Assembly (NCBI RefSeq): GCF_001676725.1
Contig: NZ_CP016172.1
Coordinates: forward strand, 1,178,001 to 1,242,000
Reading direction: 5' to 3'
Source of the DNA: Bordetella flabilis
Lineage (GTDB): Bacteria > Pseudomonadota > Gammaproteobacteria > Burkholderiales > Burkholderiaceae_B
Length of the DNA: 64,000 nt
Below the pieces are notes generated by a model. The model was not told the DNA's origin. It did no database searches and worked only from the letters and a program-made list of their open reading frames with translations. The translations under genes and the position numbers were made by a program. The stretch's first letter is position 1. Every line of letters starts with the position of its first letter. Below, in pieces: positions 1 to 8,973 of this stretch.

Positions 1-373
1 CGTCCACGTCCAGGTCTTCGGTCAGCTCCGCGGTGCCGCTGCGCAATACAGGCACATCGTTCGTGCCCTTGATGACCACGGTGATGGTGCTGGTGGCGCT
101 GCCGTCCTGGCTGGTGACGATGTAGGTTTCGACGATGCGTTCGCCCGCATTCAAGGCCTGGACCGTGGGATGCGCGTTGTCGACGCTGTAGGTGTACGAG
201 CCATCGGCATTGAACACGAGTATGCCCAGCGGCATGTCGCCGTTGCCCGTGCCGCCCTCGAAGCGCGCGTCCGGCCGGAAACTGCTTTGGCCGGCGTCCT
301 CGTCCACGATGCCCAATCGACCGCCGGAGACCAGCAGCCCGGTGGATGCGTCGACGTCCACGTCCTCGGTCAA
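1..373 (-). repeat. Start of a 348-bp (116-codon) VCBS repeat array
   Basis: The 25 bases at the left edge recur, imperfectly, at 349-373. Both encode an L-T-E-D-[VL]-D-V-D block, giving a period of exactly 348 bp (116 codons). This is the size expected of one VCBS domain, and it suggests the array continues leftward. Only one full unit plus the start of the next is visible. Confidence 0.7.
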
Positions 374-1030
374 TTCGGCCGTTCCGCCGGTCAAGCGCGG
401 TATATGGTTTTCCGCCATGGATGCCTCGCGCTTTGGCGGGACCTCCAGTGCGCCTTGCCCGACCACCGCATGATGCGCGACCGTGGTCTTTTCGGCACCT
501 GCGTCGGTGGCCTCGAGCTCCTTGCCGGCGCGCGGCGGCATGGACGCAGCGGATCTGGATTCGAGGGACCCGTGAACGTCCGGGTGCACCGCCCGAAGGG
601 ATCCGAGCAGCAGGGGATTGCCTGCGGTTTCCACGATGCGGCCGACGCGCACGAAGCTGTTGCCGCCGTCATTGTCCCCGCTCGCGATCACGCGCGCGCG
701 CTGTTCATCATCGGCTAGGGCCTGCTGCACATGCGCGATCGGCGTGCGATCGGGCCATTCGTCTTCGACCGGCGCCGCGACGGCCGTGGATGGCGCCTGC
801 TCGTTCCGGCCGGCCTGGTGGGCGTCGGTGGCGGGTTGGGGATCGCCGCCGATCAGCACCGGCATGCCGCCTTCCATCCGCACGGCGACGGAGGCGCCCG
901 GCGCAGTGAACATCTCGGCGCCCGGGGGAATACGGCTGCCTGCTTGAAGCATCGACAGGGAGCCGTCGGGATTGCGTATCCAGGCTTGGCCAGTGACGTT
1001 CATCACAACCGCAGGAGTGGCAAAAGCCAT
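1..1030 (-). CDS. N-terminal part of a giant retention-module/VCBS-repeat adhesin, cut by the left edge
   Basis: The frame is open from an ATG at 1030 to the window edge (343 codons, no stop), so only the N-terminus is present. Residues 1-70 read like the N-terminal retention module of LapA-type type I secreted adhesins (MAFATPAVVMNVTGQAWIR, then a PGAEMFTAPG segment). An acidic, low-complexity linker follows. From about residue 220 there is a VCBS-type domain (GTAELTEDVDVD, then LGIVDEDAGQ, FNADGSYTYSVDN and IVKGTNDVPVL-like motifs), and a second repeat begins at the edge. A GGAG ribosome site lies 7 nt before the start. It follows its own secretion genes, which supports surface display through that system. 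I see no TAAG/PAAG-like LapG cleavage motif in the visible part. The C-terminal RTX/secretion signal would lie outside the window. Confidence 0.85.
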   Translation of the reverse strand, partial: MAFATPAVVMNVTGQAWIRNPDGSLSMLQAGSRIPPGAEMFTAPGASVAVRMEGGMPVLIGGDPQPATDAHQAGRNEQAPSTAVAAPVEDEWPDRTPIAHVQQALADDEQRARVIASGDNDGGNSFVRVGRIVETAGNPLLLGSLRAVHPDVHGSLESRSAASMPPRAGKELEATDAGAEKTTVAHHAVVGQGALEVPPKREASMAENHIPRLTGGTAELTEDVDVDASTGLLVSGGRLGIVDEDAGQSSFRPDARFEGGTGNGDMPLGILVFNADGSYTYSVDNAHPTVQALNAGERIVETYIVTSQDGSATSTITVVIKGTNDVPVLRSGTAELTEDLDVD

Positions 1031-1319
1031 GTCCAATCTCCAAATTGAAAAATGGGTAATCCTAGAAGCAGGTATCGCGCGTTCACAGAGCGCTTGATCT
1101 GATTTTTCGTGCGCGGATGACAAATCCGGTTAGATTGCGGCGCGTGTCGGGGATTGGTCCTAGCAGAGCAGGCATGCACGGGCGTGACGAAGCCGGTGAA
1201 AGGCATGGCGCGCATGCGGCGCCACCATGTCGGGCTGGCGGTGTAGGGATCAGGGAGGCCCGGGACGCGCGCGAGGCGGCGCTTCGTGGCGCTCCGTGGC
1301 GCTTCGTAGTGCGCGGCCT
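1031..1319. other. 289-bp leader between the HlyD gene and the adhesin gene
   Basis: This stretch holds no convincing gene on either strand. The preceding three secretion genes are tightly packed, so this gap suggests that the adhesin has its own promoter or a long leader. I found no clear -10/-35 pair in it. The only certain element is the GGAGATTGGAC ribosome site directly before the adhesin start. Confidence 0.5.
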
Positions 1320-2753
1320 TCAACGTTCCGTGAAGGCGTTTTCCTTGGCGCGCAGGATGGGCTTGAGCAGGTACTGCATGACCGTCCGCTTGCCGGTAAG
1401 GATATGCACCTCGGCCACCATGCCGGGGATGATGGGCAAGTGCTTTTCGCCGACCGAAGAGCGCGCCGTGCGCACCCGCACGATGTAGAAGGAGTTGCCG
1501 CGTTCGTCCGTGATGGTATCGGCGCCGATCTGCTCCACGACGCCTTCCAGCCCGCCGTAGATCGCGTAGTCGTAGGCGGTGAACTTGACCTCCGCCTTCT
1601 GCTGCGCGTGCAGGAAACCGATGTCGCGCGGCAGCACGCGCACTTCCAGCAACAGCGAGTCGTCCGTGGGCACGATCTCCACGATGTCCTTGCCCGGCTG
1701 CACCACCCCGCCCACCGTGTTGGCCAGCAGGGTCTTGACCGTGCCGCGCACCGGCGAGCGGATCTCCGCCAGCTTGACCTTGTCGGCCAGCGCCAGTTTG
1801 CCTTCGCTCAGCGTGCGCAGCTTGGTGGTCGTGTCCGAGAGCTCGCTGCGCGCCTGGTTGCGGATATTGAGTTCCGCTTCCTCGGTCTTGCTCATCGCTT
1901 CCTTGATCGAGGCCTCGATGCGGTCGATCTGCGCCTCGGCCGCCTTCTGCTCGCCGCAGCTCTTGGCCACGTCGCGCTGCAGGCGCAGCAGGTCGACCTC
2001 GGACACCGCGCCGCTCTTGAGCAAGGGCCGCGTCACGGTCAGCTCGCGCGAGGTCAGGCTGCAGGTGGTGGCGGCCTGGTCGCGCCTGGCCTGCGTCTCG
2101 CGCAGTTCTTCCTGGCGCTGCTTGACCTGCTCCCTGGCCACGCTGACCGTGGCGTTCAATTCATTGGTGCGCTGGATCCAGGCATTGCGCTCGGCCTCGA
2201 CGGCGACGGGCAATTGCGCGATCACCTCCTCCGGGGCCTGGAAAGGCTGGCCCGTGGCCAGGGCACGCAGCCGCGCGGCCTTGGCCAGCAGCGACAGGTA
2301 TTCGGCGTTGTTCTCGCCCAGGGAAGAATTGAACCGGGTCGGGTCGATCTTCAGCAGGATCTGGCCCGGCTCCACCGCCTGGCCCGGCTGCACCAGGATT
2401 TCCTTGACCACGCCTCCGTCCAGGCTCTGCACGATCTGCACCTGGCGCGACGGCACGACCTTGCCTTCGCCGCGCACGACTTCGTCGATGGGACTCAGCG
2501 CGGCCCAGGCAAGCAGCGCGGCCGCGGCGGCCAGCGAACACCAGACTAGCAGTCTCGCGCCACGCGCGCCGCCGTGGTGCAGGGTCCATTCCGGACCGCT
2601 CGCGGGCGCCAGGCCCGGGGGCGGGTGCACGCGTTTGCGCCCTTCCAGCAGAAGGTCCGACAGGAAAGCCAAAGATGCCACGAAGAACCGTGCCGGCGCG
2701 CGCAGCAGATGCCCGGCCGTGAATCTGCCCGGCATGGCGGCGGGTCGGGTCAT
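1320..2753 (-). CDS. HlyD-family type I secretion membrane fusion protein
   Basis: This 477-residue inner-membrane adaptor would link the ABC exporter to the TolC-like channel. It has a cytoplasmic N-terminus, one membrane segment at about residues 88-107 (LLVWCSLAAAAALLAWAAL), a biotinyl-lipoyl-like motif (GEGKVVPSRQVQIVQSLDGG), a long coiled-coil region at about 180-330 and the family C-terminus (GMVAEVHILTGKRTVMQYL). The length is normal for LapC/HlyD proteins. Its start overlaps the stop of the ABC gene by four bases (ATGA), indicating translational coupling. It belongs to the tolC-ABC-HlyD-adhesin unit and probably serves the adjacent adhesin. Confidence 0.93.
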   Translation of the reverse strand: MTRPAAMPGRFTAGHLLRAPARFFVASLAFLSDLLLEGRKRVHPPPGLAPASGPEWTLHHGGARGARLLVWCSLAAAAALLAWAALSPIDEVVRGEGKVVPSRQVQIVQSLDGGVVKEILVQPGQAVEPGQILLKIDPTRFNSSLGENNAEYLSLLAKAARLRALATGQPFQAPEEVIAQLPVAVEAERNAWIQRTNELNATVSVAREQVKQRQEELRETQARRDQAATTCSLTSRELTVTRPLLKSGAVSEVDLLRLQRDVAKSCGEQKAAEAQIDRIEASIKEAMSKTEEAELNIRNQARSELSDTTTKLRTLSEGKLALADKVKLAEIRSPVRGTVKTLLANTVGGVVQPGKDIVEIVPTDDSLLLEVRVLPRDIGFLHAQQKAEVKFTAYDYAIYGGLEGVVEQIGADTITDERGNSFYIVRVRTARSSVGEKHLPIIPGMVAEVHILTGKRTVMQYLLKPILRAKENAFTER

Positions 2754-4927
2754 CGCGTCGCCTCCGCGCGCAGGCGGCCGGTACGCATGGCCTCGACGAC
2801 AGCGTCCTTGGGTCCGTCCGCCACGAGCTTGCCGCTGTCCAGCACGATCATGCGGCTGGCCAGGTCGAGCAGCGCGGTGCGGTGGGTGGCCATCAGCATG
2901 GTCTTGCGGGCACTGGCCTTGTGCAGCCGCACGCGCAACAGGGCTTCGGTCTGGCTGTCGATGTTGCTGGTGAGTTCGTCCAGCAGCAGAACCGGCGGGT
3001 CGTTGACCAGGGCCCGCGCGATCGAGACGGACTGACGCTGGCCACCGGACAGGGATTCGCCGCGTTCGCCGATGACCATGTCGAACCCTTCAGGGTGGAC
3101 GTTGGCGAACTCGCTGACCCCGGCGACCTCGGCGGCGGCCAGGATGCTTGCGTCGTCGGCATGCGGCGCCCCCATGGCGATGTTCTGCCTTAGCGTGCCG
3201 TAGAACAGCAGAGGGTCCTGCGGCACATGGCCGATGGCGCCGCGCAGCTGCGCCGGGTCGATCTGCCGTATGTCGACGCCGTCGACCAGCACGGTTCCCT
3301 GCGTGGGTTGGTAAAGTCCCAGGATGAGTTTTTGCAGCGTGCTCTTGCCCGAACCGATGCGGCCGATGAAGGCCACTTTTTCACCGGGCCCGATCGTGAA
3401 TGACACATTGCGCAACGCCGGCTGCGTCGCGCCGGGATAGGTGAAGCTGACGTCGCGGAATTCGATGGCGCCCCGGACGACAGGCCGGTGCAGGAATGCG
3501 CCGCCCGGGGGACGCTCAACGGGAAGCCGCATGTATTTGTCGATGGACTCCAGCGACGCGCGAGCGTTCTGGTATTGCATCAGCAGGCTGGCCACCTGGC
3601 CCAGCGGCGCCAGGCAGCGGCCGGCGATCATCGACGCGGCGATGATGCCGCCCATGGACAGGCTGGCGTCGCGCGCCAGGTAGACGCCGATCGCGATCAC
3701 CGCGATGGAGACCAGTTGCTGGAGTCCGCCGACCAGGCCCACCGTGGTGTTGGAGATCAGCCGCAGTTGGCCGTTGATGTGCGCGATGTACTGGGTGGCG
3801 CGCTCCCAGTGGCCTTGCATGATGCCCTGGGCATTCAGGATTTTCACGGTTTCGAGACCGGCGAGCGCTTCGACCAGGATGGCGTTGCGCTGCGAGCACG
3901 CCTGGTAGGACGATGCGGTGAGTCCCCCCATCCGGAACTGTGCGGCGATCGACACGAGCACGGCAATCATGGCGGCGAGCAGGGGCGGAAAGATCATCCA
4001 TGGCGATATCCATGCCAGCACCGCCAGGAACAGGATGATGAAGGGCAGATCGACCAGCGTGGTCAGGCTGGCCGAGGCGATGAAGTCGCGGATCGCCTCG
4101 AAGGAGCGCAGATTTGCCGCGAAGGACCCGACCGCCGGGGGCCGGGCTTCCATGCGCAGGTCCAGCACGCGCTCCATGATCGCCGACGACAGGCCGACGT
4201 CGATACGCTGGCTCGCGCTGTCGACGACATGGCCGCGCGCCGCGCCGAGGACCATGTTGAACACCACCACGATGCCGATGCCGGCGACCAGCACCCACAG
4301 GGTCTCGACGGCGTTGTTGGGGACGACACGGTCGTACACATTCATCGTGAAGAGCGGCATGGCCAGGCTGAAGATATTGATCAGCAGGGCCGCCAGCAGC
4401 GCGTCGCGATACAGCCGCCGGTTCTGGATGATGGCGGACCAGAACCAGTGGCGGCCCCGCGTGCGGACCGGCTCGGGCGAGCGGGCGTCGAACTTGAACA
4501 CGGGCCGCGCATAGCAGGCGATGCCGCGGTATTCGCGGGCCAGGCTCGACGCATCGACTTCGACGATGCCGCCGCCCAGCTCGGGATCGCTGATCAGGTA
4601 TTTGTCCTGGCGGACCTCGAGCAACAGGCAGGCCCGTTCACCGCGCAGCAGCAGGATGGCGGGCAGGATGTCGGCCGGGATGTCGGCCAGCGCGCGCTTG
4701 ACCCAGCGTGCGGCCAGCCCCGCCCGCGCGGCCGCGCGCGGCAGCAGCGCGGGAGTCAGGCGCTGGTCGGCCAGCGGCAGGCCGGCGGCAAGGGCCTGCG
4801 GTGTCCTGGGCACGCCGAGGATGCGGGCCAGTTCCGCCAGGCAATCGAGCAGCGGGTCTTCATGCGGAATCGCCGGGTCGGCGTGCCGCGGATGTACAGG
4901 CTGGTCCAGCAATTCGTCCGTTGTCAT
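2750..4927 (-). CDS. Type I secretion ABC transporter, LapB-like, with degenerate C39 domain
   Basis: This 725-residue permease/ATPase fusion would drive export of the neighbouring adhesin. Residues 1-150 form a C39-peptidase-like domain in which the catalytic cysteine position is not conserved (DPLLDCLAELAR). That is the pattern of exporters whose substrates carry C-terminal signals rather than cleaved leaders. The membrane domain spans about 165-450. The ATPase carries Walker A GRIGSGKST, signature LSGGQRQ, and Walker B VLLLDELTS followed by a THR switch. The Walker B context has L where most have A or P. It starts 31 nt after the TolC-like gene and overlaps HlyD by four bases. Confidence 0.93.
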   Translation of the reverse strand: MTTDELLDQPVHPRHADPAIPHEDPLLDCLAELARILGVPRTPQALAAGLPLADQRLTPALLPRAAARAGLAARWVKRALADIPADILPAILLLRGERACLLLEVRQDKYLISDPELGGGIVEVDASSLAREYRGIACYARPVFKFDARSPEPVRTRGRHWFWSAIIQNRRLYRDALLAALLINIFSLAMPLFTMNVYDRVVPNNAVETLWVLVAGIGIVVVFNMVLGAARGHVVDSASQRIDVGLSSAIMERVLDLRMEARPPAVGSFAANLRSFEAIRDFIASASLTTLVDLPFIILFLAVLAWISPWMIFPPLLAAMIAVLVSIAAQFRMGGLTASSYQACSQRNAILVEALAGLETVKILNAQGIMQGHWERATQYIAHINGQLRLISNTTVGLVGGLQQLVSIAVIAIGVYLARDASLSMGGIIAASMIAGRCLAPLGQVASLLMQYQNARASLESIDKYMRLPVERPPGGAFLHRPVVRGAIEFRDVSFTYPGATQPALRNVSFTIGPGEKVAFIGRIGSGKSTLQKLILGLYQPTQGTVLVDGVDIRQIDPAQLRGAIGHVPQDPLLFYGTLRQNIAMGAPHADDASILAAAEVAGVSEFANVHPEGFDMVIGERGESLSGGQRQSVSIARALVNDPPVLLLDELTSNIDSQTEALLRVRLHKASARKTMLMATHRTALLDLASRMIVLDSGKLVADGPKDAVVEAMRTGRLRAEATR

Positions 4928-4958
4928 CGCGGCAGGCAGTCACGGGGGGCGGTGGCGT

Positions 4959-6506
4959 TCAGGGCCGGGCCGGGCGGGAGCGGCCGTCCGTCAGGGCCGC
5001 CGTGGCGGGCAGCAGCGTGGGCGGCAGGGTGCCCTCGCTGTAGTGCACGCGCACGGGTTCCAGCCGCGCGGCATCCGGTACGGTGGAGTTGCACAGTTTG
5101 ATGACGTCATCGCCGATCTGCAGCTTGCGGGACTCTTGCGGCGAGTCCTGCTGCGCCGGCACCAGGCCGAGGGTGGGCAGCAGCTTGTGCGACAGCGCGA
5201 GCCAGCGGTATTGCGCCAGTTGCAGGTCATAGGTGGCGTTGGTCAATGCGCGGCGCGATTCGAAGAGCTCGTTCTCGGTGTCCAGCAGGTCCAGCAGGCT
5301 GCGCTGCCCGATCTGGAATTGCTGCCGGTAGGCTTCCCGGACCTTGGCCGTGGCGACCTCGTGATCCCGCAGGAAAGGCAGGGCGCGGCGCAGGTGCGCG
5401 TCGTTATTGAAGGCGATGGCAAGGTCCTGCTGGATATTGCGGCAGGTATAGTCCCGCACGTCGCGCGCGGCATAGGATTGCGCGGCCGACTGGCGGATGC
5501 GGGCGGAATCCGCGCCGCCGCGGTACAGGTTGTAGGACATGACCAACTGCACGTTGCTGCCCCGCACGTTCCTGTATTCCGGTCCAGGCTGGGAGGTGTC
5601 CGTGCCGGTGGACCCGACCAGTTCGAACTTGGGCGCCAGCGCGCCCCGTGCCGAACGGGTGCCCGCATCGGCGGCCTGCAGCAGGGCCTGCTTGGCAAGC
5701 AGGCCCGGGTTGATGCGCAACGAAGGATCGAAATTCCCCGGACGGGACGGCAGCCGGTCCTGTACCTGCGGCGGCTCGGGCAGATCGGCCGGGGCGCTCA
5801 GGCCGGTGATGCGCTGGAAGCGTTGCAGGACGTCGTTCAGATTGGCGCTCGCGGTCATCAGATTGGTCTGCGCGAGGGCCAGGCGTCCGCTTGCCTGCAC
5901 GTGATCGACGCGGCGGCCGACGCCGGAATCGGCGCGGGTGCGCAGTTGCTCGAGCGTCTGCTCGTGCAGCGCGTAGTTCTCGCGGGCCAGCGCCTCCAGT
6001 GCGCGGTAGCGCCGCACGTCGAGGTAGGCCTGTGCCGCCTGCAGGGCGATGTTGTCGCTGGTGGCCAGCAGGTCGTAGTACCGGGACAGCTTGTCGAAGC
6101 CGGCCTGCTCGTAGTCGCTGCTGGTGCGAAAGCCATCGAACAGCAACTGGCGCAGTTCCAGGTTGTAGCCGGGCCGATTCCAACTGGCCGACCCCTGGCC
6201 GGGCAGGTTGCTGCGCCATTCCCGGCCCAGGTAGGCGCGTCCGTTCAACTGGGGCAGGAAGGCGCCGCGTGCGATGCTCTGGCCTTCCAGGGCGGCCTTG
6301 AAGTCGTTGTAGCGGGCCTTGATCTCGGGATTGCCCAGCAGGGTCTGGGCGACGACCTGCTGCAGCGTCGTGCCCCCGTCCTGCTGTGTCGCCGGCTGCG
6401 CGGACGGCGCCGGCTCCGCCGGCAGGGCCGTTTGGGCGGTGGCGGATGCGGTAAGCAGAAGCGCGACGAGCGCGGCGTAGGCCTGGGCGGTGTGGGTGCG
6501 GTCCAT
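4959..6506 (-). CDS. TolC-family outer membrane channel of the type I secretion system
   Basis: This 515-residue protein has an N-terminal signal peptide (MDRTHTAQAYAALVALLLTASATAQ) followed by two outer-membrane-efflux repeats rich in Asn/Gln/Ala coiled coil. Typical segments are LLGNPEIKARYNDFKAA, LELRQLLFDGF, AQAYLDVRRYRALEAL and QRSLLDLLDTENEL. The last closely matches the LapE/AggA-type consensus. Length and position match the outer membrane component of adhesin secretion operons. It is the first gene of the leftward secretion unit, and an inverted repeat lies 133-149 bp upstream. The C-terminal 80 residues are less typical and may be a periplasmic tail. Confidence 0.92.
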   Translation of the reverse strand: MDRTHTAQAYAALVALLLTASATAQTALPAEPAPSAQPATQQDGGTTLQQVVAQTLLGNPEIKARYNDFKAALEGQSIARGAFLPQLNGRAYLGREWRSNLPGQGSASWNRPGYNLELRQLLFDGFRTSSDYEQAGFDKLSRYYDLLATSDNIALQAAQAYLDVRRYRALEALARENYALHEQTLEQLRTRADSGVGRRVDHVQASGRLALAQTNLMTASANLNDVLQRFQRITGLSAPADLPEPPQVQDRLPSRPGNFDPSLRINPGLLAKQALLQAADAGTRSARGALAPKFELVGSTGTDTSQPGPEYRNVRGSNVQLVMSYNLYRGGADSARIRQSAAQSYAARDVRDYTCRNIQQDLAIAFNNDAHLRRALPFLRDHEVATAKVREAYRQQFQIGQRSLLDLLDTENELFESRRALTNATYDLQLAQYRWLALSHKLLPTLGLVPAQQDSPQESRKLQIGDDVIKLCNSTVPDAARLEPVRVHYSEGTLPPTLLPATAALTDGRSRPARP

Positions 6507-6823
6507 GAACTTGTCGGGGGTGAGGGATGTTCTGCTGAGGGCTGCACGAGCCGGCGGCGCGCGCCATGGCGCGGCGCGGAGGGACGATGCGTGCAGCAGC
6601 CAGAAAACGGGAACCCGCGATTCTGCTTGGGTCGGCCGCTAGGGGCTTTCCCTAGTCGGAAATTCGGACCTTTTCGGTCTCGGCGTGCAAAGGCGGAGCG
6701 CGGCGGATGGGGCCGGCCGACGCCAGGTCGTACGCCCTGGCAGTCCGGTTTTCCTGCGCGGCGCGGTGTCCGCGCGGCGCCGCCGCTGCCGGTAGTCCCG
6801 TGCGCAGGCCGCGCGGCGGGCGC
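6507..6823. other. 317-bp upstream region of the secretion operon
   Basis: I see no credible gene here. Open frames crossing it are low-complexity antisense readings. It should hold the promoter of the TolC-ABC-HlyD unit and the 3' end of the efflux/two-component transcript. The only clear element is the CTAGGG...CCCTAG dyad listed separately. Confidence 0.55.
6639..6655. promoter_or_regulatory. Inverted repeat CTAGGG-N5-CCCTAG upstream of the secretion operon
   Basis: This is a perfect 6-bp dyad with a 5-nt spacer, located 133-149 bp upstream of the TolC-like start. It is not followed by a T-run on either strand, so it is more likely a protein-binding site than a terminator. The symmetry would suit a dimeric LuxR/NarL-type regulator, which is an inference only. 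Confidence 0.4.
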
Positions 6824-8197
6824 TCAGGCCAGAACGCTGAAGCCGACCGTCGTGACGCCGTCGCTGCTGGCGGCGAACACTTCGCCGCCATGCATGGTGG
6901 CCACGGCCTTGACGATGGCCAGCCCCAGGCCATGGCCGTGTGTCTGGCCGGCATCATGGCGCGCCGCGTCGACGCGATAGAAGCGGTCGAACAGGCGGGG
7001 GAGGTGGACGGGGTCGACTGGCTGCCCCGGGTTGGAGACGGCGATGACCACCGCGGCGGCCTGCCGCGTGATGCGCACAACGATGCGTTCGCCGCGGGCC
7101 GTGTGCTGGATGCTGTTCTGCAGGAGATTGGTCATGGCGCGCCGGAAGCGCGCCGTGTCCAGGGCTGCCTGCGCACGCGTGTCGCCCTCGATGTCCACCG
7201 TCAGGCGCATGTCGTCCAGCACGAACTCGAAGAACTCGATCGTCTTGGCGACCTCGTCCGCCACGGAAGTGCGCACCAGTCCGGTGGCGGCCTCGCCCTG
7301 GTCGGCGCGGGCCAGGAACAGCATGTCGTTGACGATGGCGCGCAGCCGGTCCAGTTCTTCCAGATTGGATTGCAGCACTTCCTCGAAGTCCCGCGCCGAG
7401 CGCTGCCGCGAGAGCGCCACCTGGGTCTGGCCGATGAGGTTGGTCAGCGGCGTGCGCAATTCATGCGCCACGTCGGCATTGAAGGCTTCCAGCCGCGTGT
7501 AGGCGGTCTCCAGCCGGCTCAGGGCGCCATTGAAGGCGCTGGCCAGGTCCGCCAGTTCGATCGGCAGCGTGGTCGTGTCCAGCCGCTGCGCCAGGTGGCG
7601 GGGGCTGAGCATGCGGGCCTCGCTGGACAGGCGTTGCAGCGGCCGCAGCCCGACGCGTGCGACCCAATGCCCCAGCAGCATGATCAGCAGCACCGCGCTC
7701 AGCAGCAGGCCGGCGAGCGCGGTGAGGAAGGTGTGCAGGGTATGGAAGTAGGGCGCCGTGTCGATGCCGATGACCAGCTTCACCTCCGGGCGATCCAGCA
7801 GCGCCGGGACCGTGCGGGTCAGGATACGCATGGGATATTCGCGCTGCGGCATGGTGACGGTTCCGAAGCCATCCGCCGGCGCCGTCGTGCCGGCGGGCAG
7901 GGGCAGGTCCTTGCCATAGGCATAGCGCGGGTCGGGACTGATGATCCAGAAGCGCAGGCTGCCGTCCGCGGGCGTCAGGGTGTCCATCTTGGTTTCGGCG
8001 TGCGACCAGCGTTCGGTGTTGCCCATGCGCACCAGCGAGAACAGCATTTCCGTCGTCGTGGTGGTCAGCACATCGGCCTGTTGGCGCGCCAGTTCGTTGC
8101 GCAGCACGCCATACAGCGCGACCCCGATGAGCGAAAAGGTCAGCAGGGCCACCGAGGCGAACATCAGGGCCAGCCGGGTGGTGATGGACCGCTTCAT
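6824..8197 (-). CDS. Heavy-metal/efflux-type sensor histidine kinase
   Basis: This 457-residue inner-membrane kinase has two membrane segments (about residues 9-30 and 165-190) flanking a periplasmic sensor region, then a HAMP domain. The H-box is [15 protein letters not shown], and the N-box [10 protein letters not shown] is followed by G-boxes ending [18 protein letters not shown]. Architecture and spacing match the CusS/IrlS group. Its start overlaps the stop of the response regulator by four bases. The pair is the last part of the RND operon, implying that the efflux genes and their sensor are co-transcribed. The inducing signal (metal, drug or envelope stress) cannot be read from sequence. 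Confidence 0.92.
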   Translation of the reverse strand: MKRSITTRLALMFASVALLTFSLIGVALYGVLRNELARQQADVLTTTTTEMLFSLVRMGNTERWSHAETKMDTLTPADGSLRFWIISPDPRYAYGKDLPLPAGTTAPADGFGTVTMPQREYPMRILTRTVPALLDRPEVKLVIGIDTAPYFHTLHTFLTALAGLLLSAVLLIMLLGHWVARVGLRPLQRLSSEARMLSPRHLAQRLDTTTLPIELADLASAFNGALSRLETAYTRLEAFNADVAHELRTPLTNLIGQTQVALSRQRSARDFEEVLQSNLEELDRLRAIVNDMLFLARADQGEAATGLVRTSVADEVAKTIEFFEFVLDDMRLTVDIEGDTRAQAALDTARFRRAMTNLLQNSIQHTARGERIVVRITRQAAAVVIAVSNPGQPVDPVHLPRLFDRFYRVDAARHDAGQTHGHGLGLAIVKAVATMHGGEVFAASSDGVTTVGFSVLA

Positions 8198-8880
8198 TCC
8201 GCGGGCCCTTCGTCGCGCTGTTCCAATACATAGCCCATGCCGCGGATGGTATGCAGCAGCCGGGTGTGGAAGGGGCCATCGATCTTCGCGCGCAGGCGCT
8301 TGATGGCGACTTCGACCACGTTGACGTTGCTATCGAAGTTCATGTCCCAGACCAGTTCGGCAATGGCGGTCTTCGACAGGATCTCGCCCTTGCGCCGGGC
8401 CAGTACGGCCAGCAGCGCGAACTCCTTGGCGGTCAGGTCGATGCGTACCCCGCCGCGCTGCGCCTTGCGGCTGGCGAGGTCGATGTGCAGGTCGCCGATG
8501 CGCAGATGCATGGGCTCCTGGGCGCGCCCGCGGCGGGTCAGCGCCTGCAGGCGGGCCAGCAGTTCCAGGAAGGAAAACGGCTTGACCAGGTAGTCGTCCG
8601 CGCCGTCGTGCAGGCCGCGGATGCGGTCTTCAACGGTGTCGCGCGCGGTCAGCATGATGACCGGCGTCTGGCGCACGCGACGCAGCTCGCGCAGCACCTG
8701 GAAGCCGTCGATGCCCGGCAGCATGGCGTCGAGCACGATCACGTCGTAGCCGTGCTCCAGCGCCAGGTGTTGGCCGTCGATGCCGTTGTGGGCGAGATCG
8801 ACGGCGCAGCCCTGCTCGGTCAGGCCCTTGTGCAGGTAGTCGGCCGTTTTGAGCTCGTCTTCGACGATCAGTATCTTCAT
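8194..8880 (-). CDS. OmpR/PhoB-family response regulator, CusR/IrlR type
   Basis: This 228-residue regulator has a receiver at about 1-115 with the acidic pair VEDE, phospho-acceptor in VLDAMLPG, the conserved T in MLTARD and K in LVKPFS. A winged-helix DNA-binding domain follows ([28 protein letters not shown] stretch, [10 protein letters not shown]). It most resembles heavy-metal regulators of the CusR/CopR/IrlR branch. It lies 93 nt downstream of the RND pump gene and overlaps its kinase. A TGACA-N4-TGTCA dyad with the geometry of a CusR box sits at the head of the operon and is the likely target, implying positive autoregulation. Confidence 0.93.
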   Translation of the reverse strand: MKILIVEDELKTADYLHKGLTEQGCAVDLAHNGIDGQHLALEHGYDVIVLDAMLPGIDGFQVLRELRRVRQTPVIMLTARDTVEDRIRGLHDGADDYLVKPFSFLELLARLQALTRRGRAQEPMHLRIGDLHIDLASRKAQRGGVRIDLTAKEFALLAVLARRKGEILSKTAIAELVWDMNFDSNVNVVEVAIKRLRAKIDGPFHTRLLHTIRGMGYVLEQRDEGPAE

Positions 8881-8973
8881 GGCGGGTCAGGGTCTGTACG
8901 CGGAGTCGGGAGCCTGGCGCCGGCGTCCTTCGGGTGCGAACGGGCCCTGGGCTGGAGACGCACCTCTTTTACT

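Noticed and set aside
1227-2549. 440-residue open frame on the plus strand opposite the HlyD gene
   Set aside because: His/Asp/Arg-rich with no domain motifs, antisense to a gene with full family motifs; a typical high-GC shadow frame.
4521-6980. 819-residue plus-strand open frame across the ABC and TolC genes
   Set aside because: Antisense shadow with repetitive Arg/Gly/Val composition; both genes underneath have complete family signatures.
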